Assembly: GCA_036250195.1 (NCBI GenBank)
Contig: JAVHZZ010000010.1
Span: 104,691,278 to 104,755,277, forward strand
From: Mixophyes australis
Lineage: Eukaryota > Chordata > Amphibia > Anura > Limnodynastidae
Length of the DNA stretch: 64,000 bases
Direction: 5' to 3'
Part shown: positions 42,501 to 48,095 of the stretch, one piece after another
Numbering within the stretch: the stretch's first letter is position 1
Layout: each line of letters opens with the position of its first letter
The notes under the pieces: generated by a model
Told to the model about the DNA's origin: nothing
What the model saw: only the letters and a program-made list of their open reading frames with translations
The model's database searches: none
Program-made: the position numbers and the translations under genes

Positions 42501-43914
42501 CATCTTACAGAGGATCTGCTGCTAACGTCTTGGTGCCAGATACCACAGGACACCTTCAGAGGTCTTGTGGAGTCCATGCCTCAACGGGTCAGAGCTGTTT
42601 TGGTGGCATGAGGGTGACTTATACAAAATTAGGCAGGTGGCTTTAATCTTGTGGCTGATGGGTGTATGTGGTTGAAAGTTTTTTGGGGTTTAAAGTAACA
42701 AACTGGAGCCATTTTAATTATAGCAAGTAGTTCAGGTAGGTCAATCACAACAAGGTAAGTTACCAGAACTACCTGTGACAGATAAAACATCCCAATTAAA
42801 TCACTAAGTCTCACCGCTGCAAGGTATGTTTATTTACATATGATTCAGAGTATTGTGTCACTACGAAGACAAGACTCACTTTCTCACACACTCATTTCAC
42901 AGGATTACTGGTGTGTGATACACAGGACCTGCCCCATGGAGGAGTTATCAATATAGTTCTAATTCCACCCATGTGTTCTTACAATAGGCCAACTCCATTC
43001 ATAAAGGAACAGATATACAAAGATGTTCCCATACATTAAAAACAAAAAAGAATGTGAAAGGGCTGTAACCTATACAGCTTACAATCTACAAATTAAACTC
43101 AAACTAAAATGCCCAATGTTCAACATACAGGGCTCTAATAGGATTTCATTTATAATAGGATTTACTAATATTTAGGATTCCTGAAATTGCCCAAGTTAAC
43201 AAAAGCATCTGACTTCTGCGGCATAATGTGACAGACACAAACACCTCTTTTTGGGGTACCTGACACACTTTACGTAATCCTAGATAACCTTCAGCAATGG
43301 TTTATATGATCCAGACCTGGGGAGAGCTGTGTAAATGAGACTGATAGCCACGTACTGGACACAGCCAGAAATATGGCAGGAGAACACAGTGTCACAACCC
43401 CAGGACCATGTCACAAAGTATTAAGATTCTAACTATTTCAGTGTATACAAAAGTATATGTACATGTCTGGATCCTATTGAAATCGTATGTGAAGAATGAA
43501 TAAACTGCAGTGTTAAGAAGAACAGACCAGCAAAAGTGATAGGGAGATATATATATATCTGGGCAGAAGCTTTACTTAAGAAAGAACAGGGGTGACTGTC
43601 CCCAGTACAGAGGAGGGCATGGAGGGCATGTTGTGCCCATCTGGGGCACCTAGGACCAGCCATGTGCCCATACTATGTACCAGTCATACCGGGAGGAGAA
43701 TTCCAAGTGTCTGAGTCACCCCCGGTCCTGGCACACGAGGGTCTCACCGCCCCAATCACTGGACTGCGCCCCAGACGGGCGGGGAGGGGCCCGGGCCCCC
43801 CGCATTAACACTTCACTAGCCGGCAGACCCCCCCCAGTACCACCCCGGGCACTCACCGTCTGTGGCCGCGGACATCTCGATGAGGGTCTCATCCTCCTTC
43901 CCGGAGCGGTGCAT
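2811..43914 (-). CDS. ano5: Anoctamin-5 (TMEM16E) gene, 5' half, 12 exons
   Basis: Exons (high to low): 43857-43914, 29397-29441, 25384-25454, 12644-12760, 8747-8815, 7420-7704, 5597-5710, 5089-5204, 4203-4337, 3544-3649, 3398-3458, 2811-2962. All junctions are GT-AG and phases agree, giving about 443 codons without a stop. ANO5 is a ten-TM membrane protein of the TMEM16 family found in ER/intracellular membranes of muscle and bone; family members are Ca2+-activated scramblases or channels, and human ANO5 mutations cause limb-girdle muscular dystrophy and gnathodiaphyseal dysplasia. The paralog call rests on the blocks [40 protein letters not shown] and CPLCDQRC, which fit ANO5 better than ANO6 (which has a shorter acidic stretch after TM2) or ANO1-4. 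The Ca2+-binding helices TM6-TM8 are not in the window. ANO6 or another ANO5-like copy is the main alternative. Confidence 0.88.
3018..3250 (+). repeat. LINE 3'-end fragment (L2-like)
   Basis: Translated on the plus strand it retains a degraded FKS-x-LKPHLF-type C-terminal motif of L2/CR1-group ORF2, followed by a pyrimidine-rich 3'UTR and 'ttagaatgtaagctctgtaatgagaca', wording typical of such tails. Lies in intron 11 close to the exon 12 acceptor. Confidence 0.45.
3398..3458 (-). CDS. ano5: ano5 exon 11, start of TM2
   Basis: Acceptor cacgcag, donor gtaagt, 61 nt, phase 0 to 1, residues 373-392: [20 protein letters not shown]. It matches the family HLFDN-x-T-FFA-FMGIW block leading into TM2. 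It lies only 85 bp from exon 10, the shortest intron in the window. Confidence 0.96.
3544..3649 (-). CDS. ano5: ano5 exon 10, cysteine-rich first extracellular loop
   Basis: Acceptor tttgcag, donor gttagt, 106 nt, residues 338-372. It shows [14 protein letters not shown], then CPLCDQRC and RLNSTC: five cysteines in the TM1-TM2 loop, in the arrangement conserved in anoctamins and presumably disulfide-bonded. NST is a potential N-glycosylation site. Human gnathodiaphyseal dysplasia mutations affect Cys356 in this loop; all five cysteines seen here are intact. Confidence 0.96.
4066..4190 (-). repeat. Retroelement tail with (GAT)n end
   Basis: On the minus strand it reads '...cccagtattg...ggcgctatataaataaatgatgatgat'. 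The same sequence lies on the plus strand at 53598-53762. This is the shared LINE/SINE 3' tail type. Lies in intron 9, 136 bp short of exon 9 at the nearest end. Confidence 0.65.
4203..4337 (-). CDS. ano5: ano5 exon 9, TM1
   Basis: Acceptor tcttccag, donor gtgaga, 135 nt. Residues 293-336 begin [19 protein letters not shown], one of the most conserved anoctamin motifs, and continue through a hydrophobic stretch (about residues 299-329) ending LYGWI, which is the first transmembrane segment. It ends with two bases of a Ser codon. Confidence 0.96.
4338..5088 (-). other. ano5 intron 8: nothing recognised
   Basis: AT-rich intron sequence; no repeat family or additional exon is recognised. Confidence 0.6.
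5089..5204 (-). CDS. ano5: ano5 exon 8
   Basis: Acceptor ctctgcag, donor gtgagt, 116 nt, starting phase 0 and ending with two bases of an Arg codon. Residues 254-291 include [20 protein letters not shown] and [11 protein letters not shown], the family's NERYTLY and YKEQPLDL motifs that lead into TM1. Confidence 0.95.
5597..5710 (-). CDS. ano5: ano5 exon 7
   Basis: Acceptor actgacag, donor gtacgt, 114 nt, phase 0-0, residues 216-253. It encodes [20 protein letters not shown], then [18 protein letters not shown]. The YYILSRCP and AFPLHD blocks are conserved across anoctamins just before the first membrane segment. A second possible donor three bases further in (gtatcc) would break the fit with exon 8, so the gtacgt donor was chosen. 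Confidence 0.95.
6583..6746. repeat. (GT)n microsatellite
   Basis: About 160 bp of GT repeats with scattered GA interruptions. The long Thr-His ORFs on the minus strand are products of this repeat. Confidence 0.97.
7072..7157 (+). repeat. SINE 3' tail
   Basis: Matches the last part of the tRNA-derived SINE family: 'ggcagggactgatgtgagtg', 'gcgctatataaataaatgg' and a (GAT)n end. The 5' part is absent. Confidence 0.75.
7420..7704 (-). CDS. ano5: ano5 exon 6, core of dimerisation domain
   Basis: The largest exon here: 285 nt, phase 0-0, residues 121-215, acceptor cctccag, donor gtgagt after ATC. It carries the family hallmarks [41 protein letters not shown] and [10 protein letters not shown]. 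Its third-codon positions are strongly GC-rich compared with the surrounding AT-rich intron. The segment between the IKEND and FTAPF blocks diverges from mammalian ANO5, as is common in this linker. Confidence 0.97.
8070..8485. repeat. 145-bp tandem repeat, about 3 copies
   Basis: Unit of about 145 bp containing 'tgctccttccactatataac' and 'cctcctcacatcatgtcact'; 'tcatctcctgatatactctg' recurs exactly 145 bp apart (8221 and 8366). The same unit appears at 15831-16125 and 33850-34068, all in ano5 introns. Confidence 0.9.
8747..8815 (-). CDS. ano5: ano5 exon 5
   Basis: Acceptor tcccatag, donor gtgggt, 69 nt, phase 0-0, residues 98-120: [20 protein letters not shown] then DKK. It matches the family pattern RR-x-FE-x-NL-x3-GLELE in the cytosolic dimerisation domain, and follows exon 4 in frame. 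Confidence 0.93.
9115..9360. repeat. Dispersed repeat, old retroelement type
   Basis: Contains 'gacggcagataagaaccgct' and 'ggcccatctagtctgccc', wording I associate with a widespread amphibian interspersed repeat. The class cannot be settled by eye. Confidence 0.4.
9380..9655. repeat. Dispersed GC-rich repeat ('cgggagtctcc' family)
   Basis: Ends with repeated 'gaattcgggag' motifs near 'ggagagttggcaagtac'. Related copies lie at about 50560-50815 and 55130-55375, with a fragment at 55835-55930. Similar ends in opposite sense suggest a non-autonomous DNA element. Confidence 0.55.
10470..10920. repeat. Probable dispersed repeat
   Basis: Contains 'ggggcaaatgcaggattcgt', 'gtgggcgtgacc' and 'caggcactaggaaacctccc', wording I associate with frog repeat families. 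No second copy in this window; the 130-codon ORF here has no recognisable protein. Confidence 0.3.
12644..12760 (-). CDS. ano5: ano5 exon 4, start of anoctamin dimerisation domain
   Basis: Acceptor ttccacag, donor gtgagt, 117 nt, phase 0-0, residues 59-97. It contains [20 protein letters not shown], the FF-DG-RRIDFVL motif that opens the cytosolic dimerisation domain in anoctamins, followed by a Lys/Glu-rich stretch ending KETKEKKA. As I recall, the homologous human ANO5 exon is exon 5 (site of the common c.191dupA mutation), so human has one more small upstream exon than I can find here. Confidence 0.95.
13669..13960 (+). repeat. tRNA-derived SINE, near full length
   Basis: Has the box B-like 'gggttcaatcc', the conserved middle ('ctccccgtgttcacgtgggt', 'cctcccacactccaaaaaca') and the 'ggcgctatataaacaataatcatcaa' tail. 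Box A region degraded. Older and more diverged than the copy at 17991. Confidence 0.85.
14703..14850 (-). repeat. tRNA-derived SINE, 5' half
   Basis: Minus-strand copy covering the tRNA-like head through 'cctcccacact'. The box A complement (ccactgagccacc) is near 14830. The 3' tail is missing. Confidence 0.8.
15831..16125. repeat. 145-bp tandem repeat, about 2 copies
   Basis: Same unit as 8070-8485 ('atatactctgtgctgctggg', 'tgctccttccacta'). Confidence 0.88.
16800..16955. mobile_element. Diverged hairpin MITE (Harbinger-like family)
   Basis: Retains 'ttgcctaaagcaaccaatca' and the opposing 'cggattggttgctttggg', ending 'gataagtctacccc'. Old copy of the 21727-21901 family. Confidence 0.55.
17991..18332 (+). 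repeat. tRNA-derived SINE, full length
   Basis: Starts 'gcagcacggtggctcag', with a box A-like tggctcagaggttagcac and a box B-like gagttcaattcc, then the conserved middle and '(gat)n' tail. Possible imperfect flanking duplication (aagtggat / aagtagat). Confidence 0.9.
19229..19540 (+). repeat. tRNA-derived SINE, full length
   Basis: Same family as 17991-18332; head 'gcagcacagtgggtcagtgg', tail 'ggcgctatataaataaatga' followed by ATAATA. Confidence 0.88.
19921..20475 (-). repeat. L2-like LINE 3' end
   Basis: On the minus strand it retains the ORF2 C-terminal motif [17 protein letters not shown], then a pyrimidine-rich 3'UTR and 'gcgccttataaataaatatt' with a (TAA)n tail. [12 protein letters not shown] is typical of the L2/CR1 group. 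Strongly 5'-truncated. Confidence 0.7.
20780..20827. promoter_or_regulatory. Tandem E-box / CLEAR-like motifs
   Basis: Three near-repeats of a 20-bp unit carry CACGTG at 20782 and 20802 and CATGTG at 20822. The first is embedded in the full palindrome GGTCACGTGACC. Such sites bind bHLH-ZIP factors (USF, MITF/TFE). Whether this one does is unknown. Confidence 0.3.
21727..21901. mobile_element. Hairpin MITE, near-perfect, TTA duplication
   Basis: 175 bp flanked by TTA (21724-21726, 21902-21904). Arms 21727-21805 and 21823-21901 appear identical over 79 bp around a 17-bp loop. Same family as 2119-2216 and 37984-38158. TTA duplication and no coding suggest a Harbinger-type MITE; the intact arms suggest a recent insertion. 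Confidence 0.88.
22720..22930. mobile_element. Possible TIR element
   Basis: Left end 'gggggagatcaattagccgc' and right end '...gcgaattgaaccccttcccc' look like degraded inverted ends around a GC-rich interior. Only one copy seen here. Confidence 0.35.
24257..24330. repeat. (GACAGAGA)n microsatellite
   Basis: About nine perfect 8-bp units. Confidence 0.97.
25384..25454 (-). CDS. ano5: ano5 exon 3
   Basis: Acceptor cttctag and donor gtaggt flank 71 nt. It completes a Gly codon and encodes [20 protein letters not shown] then NSE (about residues 36-58), ending in phase 0. It is an acidic, low-homology part of the N-terminal cytosolic tail. The Gly-Glu junction resembles the G|E junction near residue 14 of human ANO5 (from memory). 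Phase fits both neighbours. Confidence 0.72.
26113..26255. repeat. 28/30-bp tandem repeat, 5 copies
   Basis: Unit 'acaccacaagacgggcaacc' preceded by a (CA)n of variable length; units of 28, 30, 30, 28 and 27 bp differ only in the CA count. Confidence 0.95.
26683..26729 (+). repeat. Retroelement tail
   Basis: 'ctacggaattttctggtgct' followed by 'atataaataactgatgatga': LINE/SINE 3' tail only. Confidence 0.6.
27125..27200. mobile_element. hAT-type MITE fragment
   Basis: Contains 'ccaggtgttgtgaaactaca' and 'cccagcatgctttgccag', matching one side of the elements at 48422-48569 and 50021-50164. The partner arm is degraded. Confidence 0.5.
27297..27340 (+). repeat. Retroelement tail
   Basis: 'agtgctacagaattttctgg' then 'cgctatataaataaatgttg': same tail type as 53598-53762. 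Confidence 0.6.
28065..28254. repeat. 38-bp minisatellite, 5 copies
   Basis: Unit begins ATCAGTATGGACCTTCTGGG and ends 'ggctgtctatctcac'. Copies start at 28065, 28103, 28141, 28179 and 28217. Confidence 0.97.
29397..29441 (-). CDS. ano5: ano5 exon 2, 45-nt candidate cassette exon
   Basis: A pyrimidine tract and tttaaag acceptor precede 45 nt followed by the donor gtattg. It completes the exon 1 codon (D) and adds [14 protein letters not shown], leaving phase 1 again. Because it is phase 1-1 and a multiple of three, including or skipping it keeps the frame. No homology to mammalian ANO5 is evident; the call rests on splice sites, open frame and phase fit alone. It could be an alternative exon or a chance match. 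Confidence 0.55.
30331..31022. mobile_element. TIR DNA element with TTA duplication, split by a SINE
   Basis: Ends are inverted (AGCTGGGTATACAC... and ...GTGTGTACCCAGCT) and flanked by TTA at 30328-30330 and 31023-31025. The interior is interrupted by a SINE at 30365-30654. An uninterrupted relative lies at 35612-35944. No coding capacity, so a non-autonomous Harbinger-like element is likely. Confidence 0.75.
30365..30654 (-). repeat. tRNA-derived SINE nested in a DNA element
   Basis: Minus-strand copy: the (GAT)n tail complement at 30366-30380, 'atagcgccactaattccgca', a (CA)n microsatellite (30475-30508), and the middle region up to 'aaggccatggtc'. The tRNA-like head is absent (5'-truncated). 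Confidence 0.88.
31096..31370. repeat. Dispersed segment, copy A
   Basis: About 240 bp (31131-31370) roughly 90% similar to 32825-33060, both containing 'gactggtgctag'-like and 'gttctggcagtcaggactat' blocks. The 33 bp at 31096-31128 are the exact reverse complement of 32794-32826. Confidence 0.8.
32738..33117. repeat. Dispersed segment, copy B, flanked by a 56-bp direct repeat
   Basis: The segment 32794-33060 is bounded by direct repeats at 32738-32793 and 33062-33117 (54 of 56 identical, starting CTGGACAGAAATAGCAAAC). This suggests a duplicated target or an unequal duplication around the insertion. Confidence 0.8.
33850..34068. repeat. 145-bp tandem repeat, about 1.5 copies
   Basis: Same unit as 8070-8485 and 15831-16125. 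Confidence 0.88.
34560..35165 (+). pseudogene. Ty3/gypsy-type reverse transcriptase remnant
   Basis: Short frames on the plus strand resemble the start of a gypsy RT domain: a [14 protein letters not shown] piece, [23 protein letters not shown], a [13 protein letters not shown] block and a [12 protein letters not shown] block after the missing catalytic region. Several stops and at least two frame changes make it non-functional; gag, integrase and LTRs are not seen. A SINE was later inserted just downstream. Confidence 0.75.
35214..35549 (+). repeat. tRNA-derived SINE with 11-bp target duplication
   Basis: Full-length copy: head 'gcagcacggtggctcaatgg', box B-like 'gagttcaattccc', tail 'gcgctatataaataaatgg'. 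Flanked by TGATAAAACTG at 35203-35213 and 35550-35560, direct evidence of target-primed insertion. Confidence 0.95.
35612..35944. mobile_element. TIR DNA element, uninterrupted relative of 30331-31022
   Basis: Shares 'catcagtgtgtacgat', 'gcaaatgtggcagtgtg' and 'tgtacagtgtacagagtca' with the 30331 element and reads straight through the position where that copy holds a SINE. Ends 'gtaggtgtgtac'. Confidence 0.75.
37049..37399 (+). repeat. tRNA-derived SINE with poly-C expansion
   Basis: Head 'atcatggtggttcagtggtt', middle interrupted by a run of about 18 C (37147-37165), and a normal tail with (GAT)n. Confidence 0.88.
37984..38158. mobile_element. Hairpin MITE (Harbinger-like family)
   Basis: About 175 bp with opposing arms 'ggggtatatttactaaactg' and '...cagtttagtaaatatagcccc', sharing 'aatgacagctagaatctgat' with 21727-21901. 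Arms partly diverged; the flanking TTA is not preserved. Confidence 0.8.
41495..42668 (+). mobile_element. Tc1/mariner element, complete but inactivated
   Basis: About 1.17 kb with inverted ends: left 41495-41532 (ggatcagcaacaaaattaca) and right 42634-42668 (reverse complement catcagccacaagattaaag). The span and the plus-strand transposase between the ends are typical of Tc1 elements. Confidence 0.85.
41760..42615 (+). pseudogene. Tc1-like transposase pseudogene
   Basis: Frames in succession show [19 protein letters not shown] (DNA-binding region), [18 protein letters not shown] (first catalytic D), [19 protein letters not shown] (second D) and [18 protein letters not shown] (the E). The D-E spacing fits the DD34E class. 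The reading frame shifts at least three times and contains stops, so no active enzyme is encoded. Confidence 0.88.
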
Positions 43915-44040
43915 GGTGCCCCCGGGGTGTCAGAGGGAGAGAGGCCGGGAGCTGCCAGCGATCCGGTGCCTACACCGAGACTGTGACCTCCTCCCAAATC
44001 TGCCCCCTCCTCCTCCTTATTCATCATCATCACCTCCTCC
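43700..44040 (-). promoter_or_regulatory. ano5: CpG-rich promoter / 5'UTR region of ano5
   Basis: GC-rich block with many CpGs (for example around 43780-43800, 43865-43925 and 43950-43980) surrounding exon 1, in contrast to the AT-rich flanks; this is typical of a vertebrate CpG-island promoter. On the minus strand, just upstream, lie a (GAT)4 run and a GGA-rich purine tract at about 44025-44060. No clear TATA box is visible, and the transcription start cannot be placed. Confidence 0.55.
43857..43914 (-). CDS. ano5: ano5 exon 1, coding part with start codon
   Basis: Encodes residues 1-19 ([19 protein letters not shown]) plus one base, ending G|gtgagt. The start has A at -3, and an in-frame TGA lies 16-18 bases upstream (43930-43932), so no longer N terminus is possible in this exon. 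The peptide is acidic and unlike the human N terminus, as expected for the variable cytosolic tail of this family. The phase-1 junction joins exon 2 or, if exon 2 is skipped, exon 3. The assignment as first exon rests on the CpG-rich context, the start context and the phase, not on transcript data. Confidence 0.75.
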
Positions 44041-44974
44041 TCCTCCTCCTCCTCCCACAGCCTGAGACAGTATAGTATATGTATATATCATATGTATCCT
44101 CCTCCCACAGCCTGAGACATTGTATGATATATGTAATATATGTATATATCATATATATCCTCCTCCCACAGCCTGAGACATTGTATAATATATGTATATA
44201 TCATATATATCCTCCTCCCACAGCCTGAGACACTGTATAATATATGTAATATATGTATATATCATATATATCCTCCTCCTCCCACAGCCTGAGACACTGT
44301 ATAATATATGTATATATCATATATATCCTCCTCCCACAGCCTGAGACACTGTATAATATATGTATATATCATATATATCCTCCTCCCACAGCCTGAGACA
44401 CTGTATAATATATGTAGTAATATATGTATATATCATATATATCCTCCTCCTCCCACAGCCTGAGACACTGTATAATATATGTATATATCATATATATCCT
44501 CCTCCCACAGCCTGAGACATTGTATGATATATGTATATATCATATATATCCTGCTCCCACAGCCTGAGACACTGTATAATATATGTAATATATGTATATA
44601 TCATATATATCCTCCTGCCACAGCCTGAGACAGTGTATAATATATGTATATATCATATATATCCTCCTCCCACAGCCTGAGACACTATAATATATGTAAT
44701 ATATGTATATATCATATATATCCTCCTGCCACAGCCTGAGACAGTGTATAATATATGTATATATCATATATATCCTCCTCCCACAGCCTGAGACACTATA
44801 ATATATGTAATATATGTATATATCATATATATACTCCTCCTCCCACAGCCTGAGACACTGTGTAATATATGTATATATCATATATATCCTCCTCCCATAG
44901 CCTGAGACAGTGTATAATATATGTATATATCATATATATCCTCCTCCTCCCACAGCCTGAGACACTATAATACA

Positions 44975-44990
44975 TATATATATATCTATA

Positions 44991-45043
<53 letters not shown>

Positions 45044-45072
45044 ATATCCCCCTCCCACAGCCTGAGACACTG

Positions 45073-45127
<55 letters not shown>
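44975..45127. repeat. (TA)n microsatellites
   Basis: Two long TA runs separated by one minisatellite unit. Confidence 0.95.
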
Positions 45128-45129
<2 letters not shown>

Positions 45130-45399
45130 TGCGTGGGTTTCCTCCGGGTGCTCCGGTTTCCTCCCACACTCCAAAAACATACTGCTAGGTTAATTGGCTG
45201 CTATCAAAAATTGACCCTAGTCTCTGGCTGTCTGTCTCCCTGTCTTTGTCTGTCTGTGTCTGTGTGAGTGTGTGTCTATATTAGGGAATTTAGACTGTAA
45301 GCTCCAATGGGGCAGGGACTGATGTGAATGAGTTCTCTGTACAGCGCTGCGGAATTAGTGGCGCTATATAAATAAATGATGATGATGATGATGATGATA
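45126..45399 (+). repeat. tRNA-derived SINE, 5'-truncated
   Basis: Starts within 'tttgcgtgggtttcctccgg' directly after the TA run, ends with (GAT)n, and splits the minisatellite. Confidence 0.88.
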
Positions 45400-45438
45400 T
45401 AAATCACATATATCCTCCTCCCACAGACTAAGACTCTG

Positions 45439-45472
<34 letters not shown>

Positions 45473-45570
45473 TGTAATAACATTGTATTCAAGTACATAT
45501 ACTTTAATATGGAGTCGATCCCCCTTTTGCAGTGACAACAGCTTCCACTCTTCTCGGACGTCTTTCCACA

Positions 45571-45857
45571 TACCCTTGCTCTATCGCCCCAGTCCTGCAG
45601 ACCCTTGCACTATTCCCCCAGTCCTGCATACCCTTGCTCTATCCCCCCAGTCCTGCATACCCTTGCTCTATCCCCCCAGTCCTGCACACCCTTGCTCTAT
45701 CCCCCCAGTCCTGCATACCCTTGCTCTATCCCCCCAGTCCTGCATACCCTTGGCTCTATCCCCCCAGTCCTGCATACCCTTGGCTCTATCCCCCCAGTCC
45801 TGCATACCCTTGGCTCTATCCCCCCAGTCCTGCACACCCTTGCTCTATCCCCCCAGG
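45571..45857. repeat. 29/30-bp minisatellite, about 10 copies
   Basis: Unit 'acccttgctctatcccccca' + 'gtcctgcat'. Later units gain one G (cttggctc). All three plus frames are open across it, giving long artefactual ORFs. Confidence 0.97.
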
Positions 45858-45869
45858 CCTCCCTACCAC

Positions 45870-47560
45870 CATCTTGCTCCCCTCCCTCTATGTCCCACAC
45901 ACACACTACTTCTTTCCTTCACCTCCCTGCACCTGGTGACCTTCAGTCTATCCCTGGAGTTCCTTCATTTTAAACTCATGCTCTCCTCATACAGCTCTGC
46001 CCTCTCTTTTTTCAAACAATCCTATTTCAAATCTCTTATCACCTCTCAATTCTCCAACCCCCGTTATCTTTTTTGTTACTTTCCATTCCCTCCTCTGGCC
46101 CCACGCGCACCCTTCCTTCCTCTCTGCTCAAGACATACCCAGCCATTTCACATCCAAAATTGACTCGATCCATCTGGGTATTGCCTCCCATCTGGCACAT
46201 TCACCCTATCTTTCCCCTTCTGTCTGCTCCCCCCCCCCCCCTAGCTTGCCCACCCTGTCCTCCTTCTCGCCCGTCGCTGGGGTTGAAGTCAGGTCACCCC
46301 CCCACCTTCCACCTACCCTTGAACATATCCCCTCCTGCCTTCTCCGTTCTCTCTCCCTTAATGCCTGTTCCCATCTTGCCCATGTTTGCAATCTCAGGCA
46401 TCTTCCCATCATCGTTCAAGCTTGCCCAAGTCTCTTCCATCCTCCAAGAACCATCCCTCCCAATTGCTTCAAAGCCCCCTGAGCAGTTTGTCTACAACCA
46501 CCTTGTCCATTTCCTTTCTTCCCATTCCATCTCTGACCCTCTTCAAACAGATTTTAAACCCTTCCACTTCACTGAAACTTTCCTCACCAAGGTCTCACTG
46601 CCGAATCCAAGAGTCACTATTCTCTTCTCGTCCTCTTGGATCTCTCTGCTGCTTTGACACAGTGGACCACCCTCTCCACCTGCAAATCCTACATTTCCTT
46701 GGCCTCCTTGACACACTTCTCTCCTGGCTGACCTCATACCTTTCTGACCACTCATCCTTCGTCTCCATCCCTGACTCCTCCCCAACCCCCACTACCTCTA
46801 CCTTATGGCGTCCACCAGGGGTCTGTTCTTGGACTTCTCTTCTCTGTTTACACTTCCTCCCTTGATCTACTCAAGTCTTACATTTACAGTATAATCTATA
46901 CGCCAATGATACCCAGATCTACAGTATATCTCCTCTCCTTCCCCTCTCTTCTCTCCCATCCCTCCAGCTGGATTTCAGCTATTTCTTCTTGGATGTCCCA
47001 CCGCTTCCTTAAATTAAACATATCTAGAACTGAACTCATCTTGTTACCACCGCTCACGTCAACTCATCATTTTATACATTGACAATATTACCCTGTCCTC
47101 TGTCCCACAAGTCTGCTGCCTTGGAGGTATCCATGACTCTTCCCTCTCTTTCACTCCCCACATTCAATCCCTCTCCCAATCTTGCAGTTTTCACCTTCAG
47201 AACATCTCCAGGATTAGACCCTTTCTCACCCTGGTAACAACTAAGCCCCTGATACACTCGCTTGTCCTCTCTCATCTGGACTATTGCAGCCTCGTTCTCA
47301 CTGGTCTCCATTTCTCCACCATCCAGGTTATCATCAACGCTGCTGCCCATCTAATTCTTCCTTCCTCTCGCTCTACGTCTGGCTCCACTCACTGTCAATC
47401 TCTTCACCGGCTCCCTCTCCGCTACAGAATCCGGTTCAATCTTGTCACCCTCACTAAAGCCCTTACCCAACCTCTCTGCTCTACATCTCCAACCTCATCT
47501 CCCTCCACACTCCTCCCATCCTCTCTGTTCTGCCCATGGCCATTGCCTCTCCTCCTCACT
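45870..47560 (+). pseudogene. L2-like LINE ORF2 remnant
   Basis: Degraded frames retain FFKQSYFKSLITSQFSNPR, a KPPEQFVYNHLVHFL...FHFTETFLTKV stretch, the RT motif FDTVDHPLHLQILHFLGL, LLSWLTSYLSDHSSF, SSWMSHRFLKLNIS-x-TELIL and a YCS-x-VLTGL-like C-terminal motif. These fit reverse transcriptases of the L2/Rex/CR1 group. Frameshifts and stops are frequent and the 3' tail is absent. Confidence 0.8.
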
Positions 47561-47564
47561 CAGG

Positions 47565-47655
47565 ATTAAGGGGGGGGCACAGGGGGCATGTGCCCCCCCC
47601 CCCCCCAACTGAGGGCAGCTGCAGTTTTTGCAATTGGAAAAAAAAAAAAAAAGAC
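47565..47655. repeat. Low-complexity G/C and A runs
   Basis: A G-run, a 17-base C-run and a 15-base A-run follow the LINE remnant; the A-run may be a poly(A) of another insertion. Confidence 0.7.
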
Positions 47656-47729
47656 CTGCAGCTGATCCTTTCTCCCCTCCCTCTCTTACCTTATGTGTGT
47701 TTGTGTGTCTCCTCCCTGCTCTTCATGTG

Positions 47730-48095
47730 CAGGGCTGCCATCAGAAATCATGGGGCCCAGTACGGGCCCCACCCCGGTGAGTGCCCCCACCCCCATGAGC
47801 AACAGCGCAACACAAACTTACCTGGGGGCCCGCTGTCTTGCAGTCCGCTGGTCTCCGCTACTCTGCGCCGATGTCTTCAGCCTGGCTGTCCCGTGACCGC
47901 CAGGTACCAGAATGCGATCGCAGGGGTGGAGGAATCATTCCCCTGCGATCATTTGATCTGCCTGTGGCAACCAGGCTGAAGACAGCAGCGCAGAGTAGCG
48001 GAGACCAGCGGACTGCAAGACAGCGGGCCCCCAGGTAAGTTTGTGTTGCGCTGTTGTACCGGGCCCCCTGGTGAGCCACCCTGATAGCGGCCCTG
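47730..48095. mobile_element. hAT-type element with long hairpin, 8-bp duplication
   Basis: 366 bp flanked by TTCATGTG (47722-47729, 48096-48103). Ends CAGGGCTGCCATCAG / reverse complement CAGGGCCGCTATCAG. Inner arms 47801-47890 and 47966-48055 match over about 90 bp with few mismatches. 8-bp duplication and CAG ends are hAT hallmarks. No coding capacity. Confidence 0.88.

Larger units (their letters stand above)
29442..43856 (-). other. ano5 intron 1 (14.4 kb)
   Basis: Contains the SINE-interrupted MITE (30331-31022), a duplicated segment pair (31096-31370, 32794-33060), the 145-bp repeat (33850-34068), a gypsy fragment (about 34560-35165), SINEs (35214-35549, 37049-37399), a second MITE copy (35612-35944), a hairpin MITE (37984-38158) and a Tc1 relic (41495-42668). 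Nothing recognised in 29450-30320, 31380-32730, 33120-33840, 35950-37040, 37400-37980, 38160-41490 or 42680-43700. Confidence 0.6.
44041..45480. repeat. 52-62-bp minisatellite upstream of ano5, about 18 copies
   Basis: Unit contains 'cctcctcccacagcctgaga' followed by an AT-rich palindrome-like stretch (gtatatatcatatatat). The motif 'cagcctgagaca' or a close variant occurs about 18 times to 45070, with a diverged unit after the SINE at 45410. Lengths vary by an extra 'taatatatg' or 'ctc'. Confidence 0.95.

Noticed and set aside
2811..43914. Assignment to ANO6 (TMEM16F) rather than ANO5
   Set aside because: The [21 protein letters not shown] block and the [10 protein letters not shown] start fit ANO5; ANO6 has a shorter Glu/Gln stretch and a different sequence there.
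43716..44033. 105-codon minus-strand ORF beginning MMMMNKEEEG
   Set aside because: Overlaps ano5 exon 1 and the CpG-rich 5' region in another frame; GC-rich DNA has few stops. No family recognised.
44540..44881. Tyr/Ile-rich repetitive ORF on the minus strand
   Set aside because: Produced by the minisatellite upstream of ano5; no protein-like composition.
45483..46163. 226-codon ORF with repeated PQSCIPLLYP-like units
   Set aside because: The first half is the 29/30-bp minisatellite, which is open in all plus frames; the second half is LINE remnant.
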